The position numbers were made by a program, and so were the translations under genes. The notes under the pieces are model-generated. The model ran no database searches. It worked only from the letters and a program-made list of their open reading frames with translations, and was not told where the DNA came from. DNA of 64,000 nucleotides from Rhodothermales bacterium (GTDB lineage Bacteria; Bacteroidota; Rhodothermia; Rhodothermales; JAHQVL01): the NCBI GenBank assembly GCA_041391505.1, contig JAWKNW010000008.1:152945-216944 (forward strand), given 5' to 3'. Positions 1 through 7,644 of the stretch are shown one piece after another (position 1 is the stretch's first letter; each line of letters starts with the position of its first letter).

Positions 1-203
1 CGTTCGACCACGCCGACGATCTGATGCCCGGGTATCAGCGGCAGCGCCGGATCCGTCAGCTCGCCGTCCACGATATGCAGATCGGTCCGGCACACCCCGC
101 ACGCGTGCACCTTCAGCAACAGCTCGTGCGGCGCGGGGTCCGGCACCGGTAGATCGACGAGCGCGAGCGGCGCGCCGGCGCGCTCCAGCACGATGGCTCT
201 CAT
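1..203 (-). CDS. Zinc-dependent alcohol dehydrogenase, N-terminal part (runs off the window)
   Basis: Read on the minus strand from the ATG at 203, the sequence gives MRAIVLERAGAPLALV, then a GVCRTDLH segment and a PGHQIVGVV segment. These are the N-terminal GroES-like hallmarks of medium-chain zinc alcohol dehydrogenases: the catalytic-zinc Cys in GVCRTD and the GHE-like motif, here GHQ. Only about 67 residues are present; the structural-zinc loop and NAD domain lie outside the window, so the substrate cannot be judged. The start codon overlaps the stop of the upstream membrane protein gene (ATGA at 200-203), so the two are probably cotranscribed and translationally coupled. Confidence 0.85.
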   Translation of the reverse strand, partial: MRAIVLERAGAPLALVDLPVPDPAPHELLLKVHACGVCRTDLHIVDGELTDPALPLIPGHQIVGVVE

Positions 204-604
204 GGCGTCTTCTCCACAGCCAGCCGCAGCGCCAGGAGGGCCAGCAACACCGTCAGCGGCGTAAAAATGAGGGTCTCGGTGGACGATTGCGCCAGCAGAT
301 TCCCCGCGGTATTCAATACCAGATAGGCGAAGATCACCCACACCCCGCCCGTGACCTGTTTCCGATGCCGCTCGGACCCGACGTACCCCAGCCGCACCGC
401 GATCACGAGCATGAACAGCAGGCTCAGGACCAGCGCCGCAATTTCCGGCCCCACCCTACTCGCCGGCCCTTCCTCGACATGTCCTCCCCAGACGATGTCC
501 GCCGGGACCAGGCCGGCCAGCACCAGGACGTGAAACACCGCCAGCCCGCCGAATGCCACAAGCAGGATGTTGCCGGCCAGCGCCGGACTGATGAGAGCTT
601 TCAT
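200..604 (-). CDS. Small four-helix membrane protein, unknown function
   Basis: A 134-residue protein with four predicted membrane helices, at about residues 8-32, 52-72, 86-106 and 112-130, joined by short loops with a charged HVEEGPASR segment after helix 1 and a basic GSERHRKQ segment after helix 2. I do not recognise the family. It overlaps the alcohol dehydrogenase start by 4 nt and is divergent from arsR across about 160 bp, so it may share the arsR promoter region, but nothing in the sequence links it to arsenic. The start at 604 (MKALISPALAG) is the only ATG giving a complete first helix. Confidence 0.7.
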   Translation of the reverse strand: MKALISPALAGNILLVAFGGLAVFHVLVLAGLVPADIVWGGHVEEGPASRVGPEIAALVLSLLFMLVIAVRLGYVGSERHRKQVTGGVWVIFAYLVLNTAGNLLAQSSTETLIFTPLTVLLALLALRLAVEKTP

Positions 605-710
605 ACGAGAGTCGCTGCATGAGAGGATCCAACAGGATAGGCCGCGCCGGCATTATCGTCAAATGGCCCGGCCTGCCGCCCGGACGCCGAAAAATTTCCC
701 AACATCCCCC

Positions 711-740
711 GGAACTATACATCGTATATCTACGATAAAC
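711..740 (+). promoter_or_regulatory. Probable ArsR operator / promoter of arsR-arsM
   Basis: A perfect inverted repeat, ATCGTA-TATC-TACGAT (721-736), lies 29 bp before the arsR ATG in an AT-rich patch within GC-rich sequence. ArsR-type repressors usually bind such 6-4-6 palindromes over the promoter, so autoregulation is the natural reading. The TATA-containing spacer could be part of the -10 element. The position is seen directly; the function is inferred. Confidence 0.55.
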
Positions 741-764
741 GATCAGACACAAACCAACCCGACC

Positions 765-1094
765 ATGGCCTACTCGAAAAGCGACCAGTTCTTACCGGAT
801 GAAATTCAGCTCGCGGAATGGGCGAAAGCCCTGGCGCACCCGGCGCGGCTTGCCGTGCTGAAGGTGCTCGCCGAACGGAAAGCCTGCATCTGCGGCGAGA
901 TCGTCGACGTCCTCCCGCTCGCGCAGGCGACCGTTTCCCAGCACCTCAAGGCGCTGAAGGAAGCCGGCTTCGTGCAGGGCACCATCGAGGGGCCAAGGTC
1001 CTGTTACTGTCTCAACCCGGAGGCCCTCCTGCGGGCCCGCGAGGCTTTCGGTGCTTTTTTCGAACATCTAGACCAGGCATCATCATGCTGTTAG
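765..1094 (+). CDS. arsR: ArsR-family arsenic/metal-responsive repressor
   Basis: A 109-residue winged-helix regulator. ALAHPARLAVLKVLAERKACICGEI carries the CxC pair (C41, C43) at the position of the As(III)-binding site on the DNA-recognition unit of classical ArsR proteins (ELCVCDL). The recognition helix follows (LAQATVSQHLKALKEAG), and further cysteines occur in SCYC and as a terminal CC pair that could help bind metalloid. The ATG at 765 gives the usual family length; in-frame upstream codons would run through the operator. The end overlaps arsM by 10 nt, showing an operon. It likely represses arsR-arsM until arsenite binds. Confidence 0.85.
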   Translation: MAYSKSDQFLPDEIQLAEWAKALAHPARLAVLKVLAERKACICGEIVDVLPLAQATVSQHLKALKEAGFVQGTIEGPRSCYCLNPEALLRAREAFGAFFEHLDQASSCC

Positions 1095-1897
1095 ACGAAA
1101 CCACTTCGCCGGACGACGTCCGCGCGTATGTACGAACCAAATATGCCGAAATCGCGGCGCGTACCGAAGCCAGGGGCTGCGGATGCGGGTGCAGCACGAC
1201 CGACACGGTCTCGCTCATCGGCGACGCCTACGACAACGTGGAGGGGTACGCGGCGGACGCGGACCTCAAGCTGGGCTGCGGCGTCCCGACGCATCTTGCC
1301 GATATCCGGCCGGGCGACACGGTGCTCGACCTCGGGTCGGGCGCCGGCCTCGACGCCTTCATCGCACGATCCATCGTGGGTGAAGACGGCGCCGTGATCG
1401 GGGTGGATATGACCCCCGAGATGGTCGAGCGCGCCCGCGAAAACGCGCGCAAGCTGGGCTACGCCAATGTCCGCTTTCTTCTTGGCGAGATCGAGGCGCT
1501 GCCCGTCCGCGACGCCTCGGCCGACGTCGTGATCAGCAACTGCGTGCTCAACCTGGTGCCCAACAAGGCGGATGCGTTCGCCGAGATGCACCGGGCGATC
1601 AAGCCGGGCGGGCATTTCTGTGTCTCCGATATCGTCGTCCAGGGAACGCTGCCGGCTTCGATTCGTCAATCCGCTGAAGCCTACGCCGGCTGCGTCGCCG
1701 GAGCGCAGGAGAAGGAGATCTATCTGGACCTCCTCCGCGCCCAGGGCTTTTCGGACATCACGGTGGCCGAGGAACGGCCGATCGACGTGCCCGACGACAT
1801 GCTCGCCGGCGCGCCCGCCGCGGACGTCGCCTCGTTCCGTGCCGGCGGCGGCATCCTCAGCATCACCGTCACAGGAAAACGCACTCGTACGGACTAA
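1085..1897 (+). CDS. arsM: Arsenite S-adenosylmethionine methyltransferase
   Basis: A 270-residue cytoplasmic enzyme that methylates As(III) with SAM. The SAM-binding motif is VLDLGSGAGLDAF, followed by VIGVDMTPEMVERAREN, the signature spacing of ArsM. The three conserved catalytic/arsenic-binding cysteines are visible as C65 (LGCGVP), C153 (ISNCVLNL) and C203 (YAGCVAGA). An extra Cys cluster, GCGCGCS, sits at residues 31-37. The ATG at 1085 overlaps the end of arsR and starts the family domain; longer in-frame versions would just translate arsR in another frame. No ArsB/Acr3 efflux pump or ArsC reductase is adjacent, so detoxification here would rely on methylation and loss of volatile or less toxic species. 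Confidence 0.92.
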   Translation: MLLDETTSPDDVRAYVRTKYAEIAARTEARGCGCGCSTTDTVSLIGDAYDNVEGYAADADLKLGCGVPTHLADIRPGDTVLDLGSGAGLDAFIARSIVGEDGAVIGVDMTPEMVERARENARKLGYANVRFLLGEIEALPVRDASADVVISNCVLNLVPNKADAFAEMHRAIKPGGHFCVSDIVVQGTLPASIRQSAEAYAGCVAGAQEKEIYLDLLRAQGFSDITVAEERPIDVPDDMLAGAPAADVASFRAGGGILSITVTGKRTRTD

Positions 1898-1946
1898 GCG
1901 TGTATCGACAGCCCCGATCAGGGACTCCTTCCGCAGCGGCCCTCAA

Positions 1947-1980
1947 ACCCCGGCGCATCCGGCGATGGATGCGCCGGGGT
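1947..1980. other. Strong 14-bp hairpin at the arsM / aspartyl-protease junction
   Basis: ACCCCGGCGCATCC (1947-1960) pairs perfectly with GGATGCGCCGGGGT (1967-1980) around a 6-nt loop. It lies 50 nt after the arsM stop, and its right arm contains the ATG at 1969 that best starts the next gene. No U-tract follows, so it is not a standard intrinsic terminator. It could attenuate readthrough or bury the start codon. Confidence 0.6.
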
Positions 1981-3843
1981 ACCGTGTTTCCGCTGGGCAT
2001 CGTCTTCCTGGCGCTGACCCTCCTCGCCGGCCCGGGCCGGTTCGATACGCGGGACGCGGCGCCCGCCACGCCGTTTGCCGACGGCGAAACGTGGGCCGGC
2101 CACATGGTTTTCCCGGCATCGTCCCATCTGTTTCTGATCAACCCTCCGGCTTCCGTCCGGGAGTCGCCCGCGCTCACCCTGTCCGCCGACCGGGAGATGC
2201 GTCCGCTCGCCCTGGAGCGGGCGCGCATCGCCGGCGGCGAGATCTCCTTCACCCTCACCTGGCTCGAAACCGACTACCGCTTCGTGGGCCGGATCGAGGG
2301 GTCCCGGATGTCGGGCGTGATCCAGGCCACGGTGCCCAACCGCATGCTGGGCGTCTCGCTCGGCAACCGGATCGTGGTGCGCGGGCGCTGGGATGCCGTC
2401 CGCATCGACGCCGCCCCGGAGGCCGGCTTGATCGACCGGATCCGGAGCCGCGCCGCGTCCGCACCTGACGTGCGGTTCATCGAATGGCAGGACCGCATCG
2501 AGCCCGGCAAGGGGCGTGTCGGCTTCCAGCACACCTACCTCGGCGACGGCCGCTACGTCGTGCAGGACGCCGCCACGGGAGCCCCGGAGGAAGGATTCGA
2601 CGGGCGCCGATACTGGCGCATGCGGCCCGACGGGTTGAGCGAATACGTGGCGCCGCCGGAGTCGGAACGCCTCCAGCTGATGGCCTGGCTGCGCAGCGGA
2701 TCGTGGATGCCGGCGAACGCAGGCATAGACCTCCGTTTCGAGGGGCTGGACGCGTCGGATGGCAGCGCCATCCTGTTCATGCAGCCCCGCGGCGGCACCG
2801 TCGGCGCGCGGATCTGGGTGGATCCGGCGAACGAAACCGTCCTCCGCGCCGAAGTCGAAGACGAGCAGGGGCTGATCGAGTTGTCGTTCGGTGCGCCGCA
2901 CGCGGCCGGAGGCTTTTACCTCCCCGAGAGCTGGACGCTATCCCAGAACGACCGGCAGACGTCGTCCCGCCTGAGCGAACCGCTGCGGGCCGAGGCGCCG
3001 GCCGCGTTGTTCGACAACCCCGGTGTCCGGCCCCGCGCGGCGTTCGACGAGCGCCGGCCGGCGGAGGTGGAGGTCGAAACCGGCCGCGGCCAGAAAGGCC
3101 ACCACTTCGTCCACCCCGAGATCGACGGCTACACGGCCGGCTGGTTTCTGGTCGACAGCGGCGCGAGCGACCTCGTCATCGACAACCTCATCGCCGACCG
3201 GATCGGGATGCCGGTCATCCGGGAGCTTTCGCCGGGCGTCACCCTGCGGCAGGGCGGCGCGCTGCGCATCGGCCGGCTGACGCTGATCGATCCGGTCTTC
3301 ATCGCGCGGGACCTTTCGGGGCTCACCGGGCCCGAGGGGCGCGAACGCGCCGGCATCCTCGGGTTTCCGTTCTTCGCCAGCGCCGTGGTGTCGGTCGACT
3401 ATCCCAACGACCGCATCGCCATCCACGACCCGGCGACCTACCGCCTCGCCGGCGGCATCTGGGAGCCCATGCAGGTCGAGGCGCGCCCGTCCATCGACGC
3501 CCGGGTGGATGAGTCGGTTGCGGGACGCTTCGTCGTGGATACCGGCAAATCGGCGCGGATCAGCTTTCGCAGCGGCTTCGCGGCCCGGCACAACCTGCTC
3601 GCCAACCGCTCGATCGAGCTGACGCCCACCGAGACGTTTTACGGCGACACCTTTGAATACCGCTCCCGGCTCGACGCCGTCCAGTTCGCCGGCTACCGGT
3701 TTCGGAACGCGCTTTTCCACGCCAAGATACCCGGCACCTACAACAGCGACGGCAGCTACGACGGCATCATCGGGCGCGGCTTCCTAGAAAATTTCAGGGT
3801 CGTGTTCGACTACCCGCACGAACGCATCGCCTTCGTCCGCTGA
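1969..3843 (+). CDS. Secreted retropepsin-like aspartyl protease with two active-site motifs
   Basis: A 624-residue protein. The N-terminus MRRGTVFPLGIVFLALTLLAG is a signal peptide or anchor. About 350 residues of beta-rich sequence of unknown family follow, then two pepsin/retropepsin-type motifs, FLVDSGASDLVID (Asp near 395) and FVVDTGKSARISF (Asp near 523), each followed by the hydrophobic stretches typical of a retropepsin lobe, ending in GIIGRGFLENFRVVFDYPHERIAF. Two motifs in one chain mean it could act as a pseudo-dimer without self-association. In-frame coding starts earlier, at GTG 1900, only 2 nt after the arsM stop; I prefer ATG 1969 because it begins the signal peptide, but it sits in a hairpin. 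Substrate unknown; likely periplasmic or surface. Confidence 0.75.
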   Translation: MRRGTVFPLGIVFLALTLLAGPGRFDTRDAAPATPFADGETWAGHMVFPASSHLFLINPPASVRESPALTLSADREMRPLALERARIAGGEISFTLTWLETDYRFVGRIEGSRMSGVIQATVPNRMLGVSLGNRIVVRGRWDAVRIDAAPEAGLIDRIRSRAASAPDVRFIEWQDRIEPGKGRVGFQHTYLGDGRYVVQDAATGAPEEGFDGRRYWRMRPDGLSEYVAPPESERLQLMAWLRSGSWMPANAGIDLRFEGLDASDGSAILFMQPRGGTVGARIWVDPANETVLRAEVEDEQGLIELSFGAPHAAGGFYLPESWTLSQNDRQTSSRLSEPLRAEAPAALFDNPGVRPRAAFDERRPAEVEVETGRGQKGHHFVHPEIDGYTAGWFLVDSGASDLVIDNLIADRIGMPVIRELSPGVTLRQGGALRIGRLTLIDPVFIARDLSGLTGPEGRERAGILGFPFFASAVVSVDYPNDRIAIHDPATYRLAGGIWEPMQVEARPSIDARVDESVAGRFVVDTGKSARISFRSGFAARHNLLANRSIELTPTETFYGDTFEYRSRLDAVQFAGYRFRNALFHAKIPGTYNSDGSYDGIIGRGFLENFRVVFDYPHERIAFVR

Positions 3844-3849
3844 GCGCTT

Positions 3850-5241
3850 TCAGCCTCGACGACGCCGCAGCCATTTCGCCAGCGACAGGCCGAACGCCAT
3901 CGGCACGATCTTGAGCCGACGGTACGCCATCACCGCCGCCGCCGTATTCCAGAGGATGATCGAGAGCGATGTGGCGGTCGCCGCGCCGGCGGCCCCGAAG
4001 CGGGGGATGAGGATCAGGTTGAGTGTGACGTTGATCGCGGCGGCCGTCCCCATGATGTACATGCTGTCGCGCTGGTGACCGGTCATATTGAGCAGGAGGA
4101 GGCCGGGGCCGCTGAGCAGGTTGAGGATCACGCCGACCGTCAGGATGCGCAGCGGCAGCGTGCCGGCGGCCGCGTAAGCCTCGCCGAAGATGGGCAGGAT
4201 GAGGCCGGCGCCGAAAAAGAGCACCGCGCCGCTTACGAGACCGAGGACGAACACGAGGTTGGCGCCCACGACGACGACGCGCTGCAGCTCCCGGTCGTCC
4301 TTTTTGGCGAACAGGTCCGCCACCATCGGATGCAGGATCGAGTTGGCGGCGACGTTGGCGATGGTGAGCAGGCCGGCCACCTTGCTCGCGATCTGGTAGA
4401 TGCCCCCCTGGGTTGTATCAACGAGCATCCCCAGCAGCAGGATGTCCGCCTGCATCAGGATCTGGTTGAAGCCGGTGGCGACCATCATGTCGCGCGAGGT
4501 CGATACCCACTCCTTCTTGTCGTACGCCGGCTCGACCTCCGCGAGTTGGGGCGGGAGCGCGCGTTTTACGAACGTGTAGCTGATCCCCAGCACGAGCAGC
4601 GTGGCGCCCACCGTCGTGGCCATCCCCACGGGCGCGGTGACGGTGACGCCGGCCGCGCGGGAAAGCGCCAGCAATCCCAGCGCGATCAGGATGGGCCGGA
4701 TGACCTGCTGCGGGATCTGTGACAGCACCACCTTCTTGAACCCGTCGAGGATGCCCTCCTGGAGATGCAGATGCGCCATGAGCACGAGCGCCACGGTCGC
4801 CACATAGGCGGTGCCGATCAGCGTCGGCTGCTGCCGCTCGAGCAGCGCATCCCGAAACAGGTACACCCCGGCGGCCCCCACGACCGCGATCGTCGTCGAC
4901 GAAAGAATCACGCGGAGCCGGCTGTACCGCAGGAAGCCTTTCAACAGGTCCCAGCGTTCAACACTCCGGTACGACGCAATGTAGCGCACGGCCGACCGGT
5001 TGAATCCCGACCGGGAAAGCAGCACGAGCACGTTCACCCAGACCAGCACGAACGCATACACCCCGTATTCGACATCTCCGAGCACGTTCGTCATCACGGC
5101 GGCGCTGACGAACGTGAGTCCGGCGGCGAGGCCTCGGATCAGGAATCCGCCGCCGGCGCCCCGCGCGAACAAAGCCAGGTTACCTTTTCCCTTCAGACGT
5201 CGTGAAAAAGAGGCGATATACGCCCCAAAGGAGGTGAACAT
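3850..5241 (-). CDS. Wzx/MATE-type polysaccharide flippase
   Basis: About 463 residues, almost entirely membrane helices (12 to 14), from FLIRGLAAGLTFVSAAVMTNVLG to the final KWLRRRRG. The LGDVEYGVYAFVLVWVNVLVLLSR pattern and the repeated two-helix bundles are those of the oligosaccharide flippase (MOP superfamily, polysaccharide synthesis) family, which flips lipid-linked oligosaccharides across the inner membrane. I chose the ATG at 5241 (MFTSFGAYIASFSRRLKGKG); upstream in-frame starts at 5295 and 5385 add residues unlike the family. It is divergent from the glycosyltransferase gene across about 210 bp and belongs with the glycan block downstream. It converges on the aspartyl protease with a 6-bp gap. 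Confidence 0.8.
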   Translation of the reverse strand: MFTSFGAYIASFSRRLKGKGNLALFARGAGGGFLIRGLAAGLTFVSAAVMTNVLGDVEYGVYAFVLVWVNVLVLLSRSGFNRSAVRYIASYRSVERWDLLKGFLRYSRLRVILSSTTIAVVGAAGVYLFRDALLERQQPTLIGTAYVATVALVLMAHLHLQEGILDGFKKVVLSQIPQQVIRPILIALGLLALSRAAGVTVTAPVGMATTVGATLLVLGISYTFVKRALPPQLAEVEPAYDKKEWVSTSRDMMVATGFNQILMQADILLLGMLVDTTQGGIYQIASKVAGLLTIANVAANSILHPMVADLFAKKDDRELQRVVVVGANLVFVLGLVSGAVLFFGAGLILPIFGEAYAAAGTLPLRILTVGVILNLLSGPGLLLLNMTGHQRDSMYIMGTAAAINVTLNLILIPRFGAAGAATATSLSIILWNTAAAVMAYRRLKIVPMAFGLSLAKWLRRRRG

Positions 5242-5452
5242 GCGTGTACGTTTCTTCTGGGCACGGACGTGCGCACTGAACTGACGGGCTATCATCCTGA
5301 CGTGCGGGACCGGGATAAAAGTCCCCCCGGCCGATACCCTTCGCGTAATAAAGCGCCATGAATGTACGACGCAAGACCCCGTCATCCGTTATGCGCACGC
5401 AGCGAGATGAATGTGTAGCGTCACACCGATCTGCTTCCGGCCCATACTACGT

Positions 5453-6796
5453 ATGAAAATCGCCATTGTCTCCCAACCCTGGGAAGCCATCAACCAGAAA
5501 GCCGTCGGCGCCTCGTCGATCGCCACCATCACCTATCGCCTCGCCCGGGGATTGGCCGAACAGGACGAGGTGGTCATCTATGCGAAGCGGCGCGAAGGAC
5601 AGGCGGCGACGGAGCGGGACGACAAGGGGATCCTGTACCGCCGGATCGACACCCGGATGGAAAAGAACCTCCTCACCCCGCTGGTGATCGCCGATCGCGT
5701 AACCTCTTTTTTCAACCCCCGCATCCCGCTGGTCGCCACGTCGTGGTATTACAAACGGTATGCGACCGAGGTGGCGCGCGACATTCACACGCAGGGGTGC
5801 GACATCGTGCACCTGCATAACTTCTCCCAGTTCGCCCCGATCATCCGCAAATACAACCCGAACGCCAGGATCGTCCTCCACATGCATTGCCAGTGGTTGA
5901 CGCAGCTGAGCGAGCGGGCGCTGGCGCGCCGGCTGGAGGATGTGGATCTCGTGCTGGGATGCAGCGACTACATCACCGACGGCGCCCGCGAGCGGTTTCC
6001 GCGGTACGCCGGCCGCTTCGCCACGCTGTTCAACGGCGTGCAGATCCCAGAGAAAGACCTGCCGCTCGATCCCCGCGCGGCGGATGCGCCCCTCCGCCTG
6101 CTGTATGTGGGCCGGCTCTCGCCCGAAAAAGGCGTCCACGTCCTGATCGACGCCTTCAACCGCATCGCCGAGCAGGTGCCGAACGTCCATCTCGATGTCG
6201 TCGGCCCGCCCGGACTGCTGGCATACAACTTCCTCGTCGGCCTCAGCGACGACGACAAGACCGCCAACCTCAAGCGGTTTTATGGCCGCTCGCTGTCTGA
6301 AAAGATCCGCATCCAGCTGATCGAGAAGGAAAAGAGCTATCTTGCCTACCTGAAACGCATCCAGACGCCGGACGCGGCGGCGCGCACCACCTACCACGGC
6401 TACGTGCCCCACGGCGAGCGGATGGATGCGTTTTACCGGAACGCCGACCTGTTCGTCCTGCCTTCGGTGTGCAACGAGGCCTTCGGCATGACGCCGGCGG
6501 AAGCCATGGTGTTCGGCGTCCCCTCCGTCGTGGCCCGCTCGGGCGGCGTGGTGGAGGTGATCGACGAAGGGGTCACCGGAACGGTGGTCGAGCGCGACGA
6601 CCCGCAGGCCATGGCCGACGCCGTCGTGCGCTTCCTGCGCGACGCGTCGCTCCGCACCAGCATGCGCGATGCCTGCCAGAAGCGGGCGCGAGCCCTCTTC
6701 GGATGGAACGTGCTCGCCGGCGAGCTGCGCGCCATCTACGCGTCCCTGCTCGCCGATGCCCCGCAGACCCGGACGCCCGCGACCCTGGCCTCCTGA
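5453..6796 (+). CDS. Glycosyltransferase family 4
   Basis: A 447-residue retaining GT-B glycosyltransferase. The N-terminal domain starts MKIAIVSQPWEAINQ, with a DIVHLHNFSQFAP loop. The C-terminal nucleotide-sugar domain has LLYVGRLSPEKGVHVLIDAF and the EX7E region NEAFGMTPAEAMVFGVPSVV, then ARSGGVVEVI. An unusually long insert (about residues 260-315, around LSEKIRIQLIEKEKSYL) separates the two C-terminal motifs. The ATG at 5453 begins the first beta strand exactly. It is the first gene of a plus-strand run (GT4, PIG-L, unknown, FkbM). Donor and acceptor sugars cannot be read from the sequence. Confidence 0.88.
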   Translation: MKIAIVSQPWEAINQKAVGASSIATITYRLARGLAEQDEVVIYAKRREGQAATERDDKGILYRRIDTRMEKNLLTPLVIADRVTSFFNPRIPLVATSWYYKRYATEVARDIHTQGCDIVHLHNFSQFAPIIRKYNPNARIVLHMHCQWLTQLSERALARRLEDVDLVLGCSDYITDGARERFPRYAGRFATLFNGVQIPEKDLPLDPRAADAPLRLLYVGRLSPEKGVHVLIDAFNRIAEQVPNVHLDVVGPPGLLAYNFLVGLSDDDKTANLKRFYGRSLSEKIRIQLIEKEKSYLAYLKRIQTPDAAARTTYHGYVPHGERMDAFYRNADLFVLPSVCNEAFGMTPAEAMVFGVPSVVARSGGVVEVIDEGVTGTVVERDDPQAMADAVVRFLRDASLRTSMRDACQKRARALFGWNVLAGELRAIYASLLADAPQTRTPATLAS

Positions 6797-6819
6797 AGGC
6801 GACAACGACCCGAAACGGC

Positions 6820-7644
6820 GTGAAAATCCCCAGACGACCTGCATTCGACCAGAAGCTGCTCCAGCAGGCCCAGCTGCTCCCCTCGGAGGCGCTGGCCCGC
6901 CCCGCCATCGTGTTCGCGCCGCATCCCGACGACGAGACCCTCGGCTGCGGCGGAACGATCGTGGAGAAGCTCGCCGCCGGCGCGTCGGTCCATGTCGTCT
7001 TTATGACCGACGGCAGCCGCTCCCATCGGCACCTGATGGACCCCCGGGAGCTGGGGCTGCTTCGGGTGGATGAGGCCCGGGCCGCCCTCGCGGCGCTGGG
7101 GGTCGATCCGGGCCAGAGCACGTTTTTGATGTATGAGGACCGCCGGCTCGGCCAGAGCGAGGCGGATGCCGTCTCCCGCGTCCGCGGCCTGATGGATCAG
7201 TTCGGCCCTGAGGATGTGTTCATCCCCTACCGGCACGACGTCACGCCGGACCACCTGGCCACCTGGCGCATCGTGCGCGAAGCCCTTCGCTCATCCAAAC
7301 GCCCGGTCTGGATCAACGAATACCCGATCTGGCACTGGCATCACTGGCCCTTCATCAGCCTCCCGCTCACGCTGGAACGCAAGACGCTCCGCGTCTGGCG
7401 GGACTCGCTGCTGAACCGTTTCGGCGCCCGTGCCTTCCGGGATTTCCGGACCGCCGTGTATATCGGCGACGCGCTCGACCGCAAGCGCAACGCCCTGGAG
7501 GCTCACGCGAGTCAGGCCCAGCGCCTGAAGGACCGCTGGCCCATTCTGGCGGACGTCGCCGACGGCGAGTTTCTCGACTGTTTCTTTCAAGCGCATGAGT
7601 TCTTCTTCCGATACCGTTATCCTCAGGGACACCTTCGCGGATGA
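6820..7644 (+). CDS. PIG-L family LmbE-like deacetylase
   Basis: A 274-residue zinc-dependent N-deacetylase of the PIG-L/LmbE fold. The metal-binding AHPDD-type motif is present as PHPDDETLGCGG (H35, D37, D38) and a second histidine occurs in the DHLATWRIV segment. Family members remove acetyl groups from N-acetylglucosamine conjugates. There is no ATG before the domain, so GTG at 6820 is the likely start, 23 nt after the GT4 stop. The next gene begins 50 nt before this one ends. In this context it probably deacetylates an amino sugar in the glycan made by the neighbouring transferase. Confidence 0.85.
   Translation: MKIPRRPAFDQKLLQQAQLLPSEALARPAIVFAPHPDDETLGCGGTIVEKLAAGASVHVVFMTDGSRSHRHLMDPRELGLLRVDEARAALAALGVDPGQSTFLMYEDRRLGQSEADAVSRVRGLMDQFGPEDVFIPYRHDVTPDHLATWRIVREALRSSKRPVWINEYPIWHWHHWPFISLPLTLERKTLRVWRDSLLNRFGARAFRDFRTAVYIGDALDRKRNALEAHASQAQRLKDRWPILADVADGEFLDCFFQAHEFFFRYRYPQGHLRG

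Noticed and set aside
5226..5284. AAAGGAGGTGAACATG on the plus strand, a perfect-looking ribosome binding site and start
   Set aside because: The following frame is short and antisense to the flippase gene's first codons; the sense-strand flippase explains the region. The match is most likely chance.
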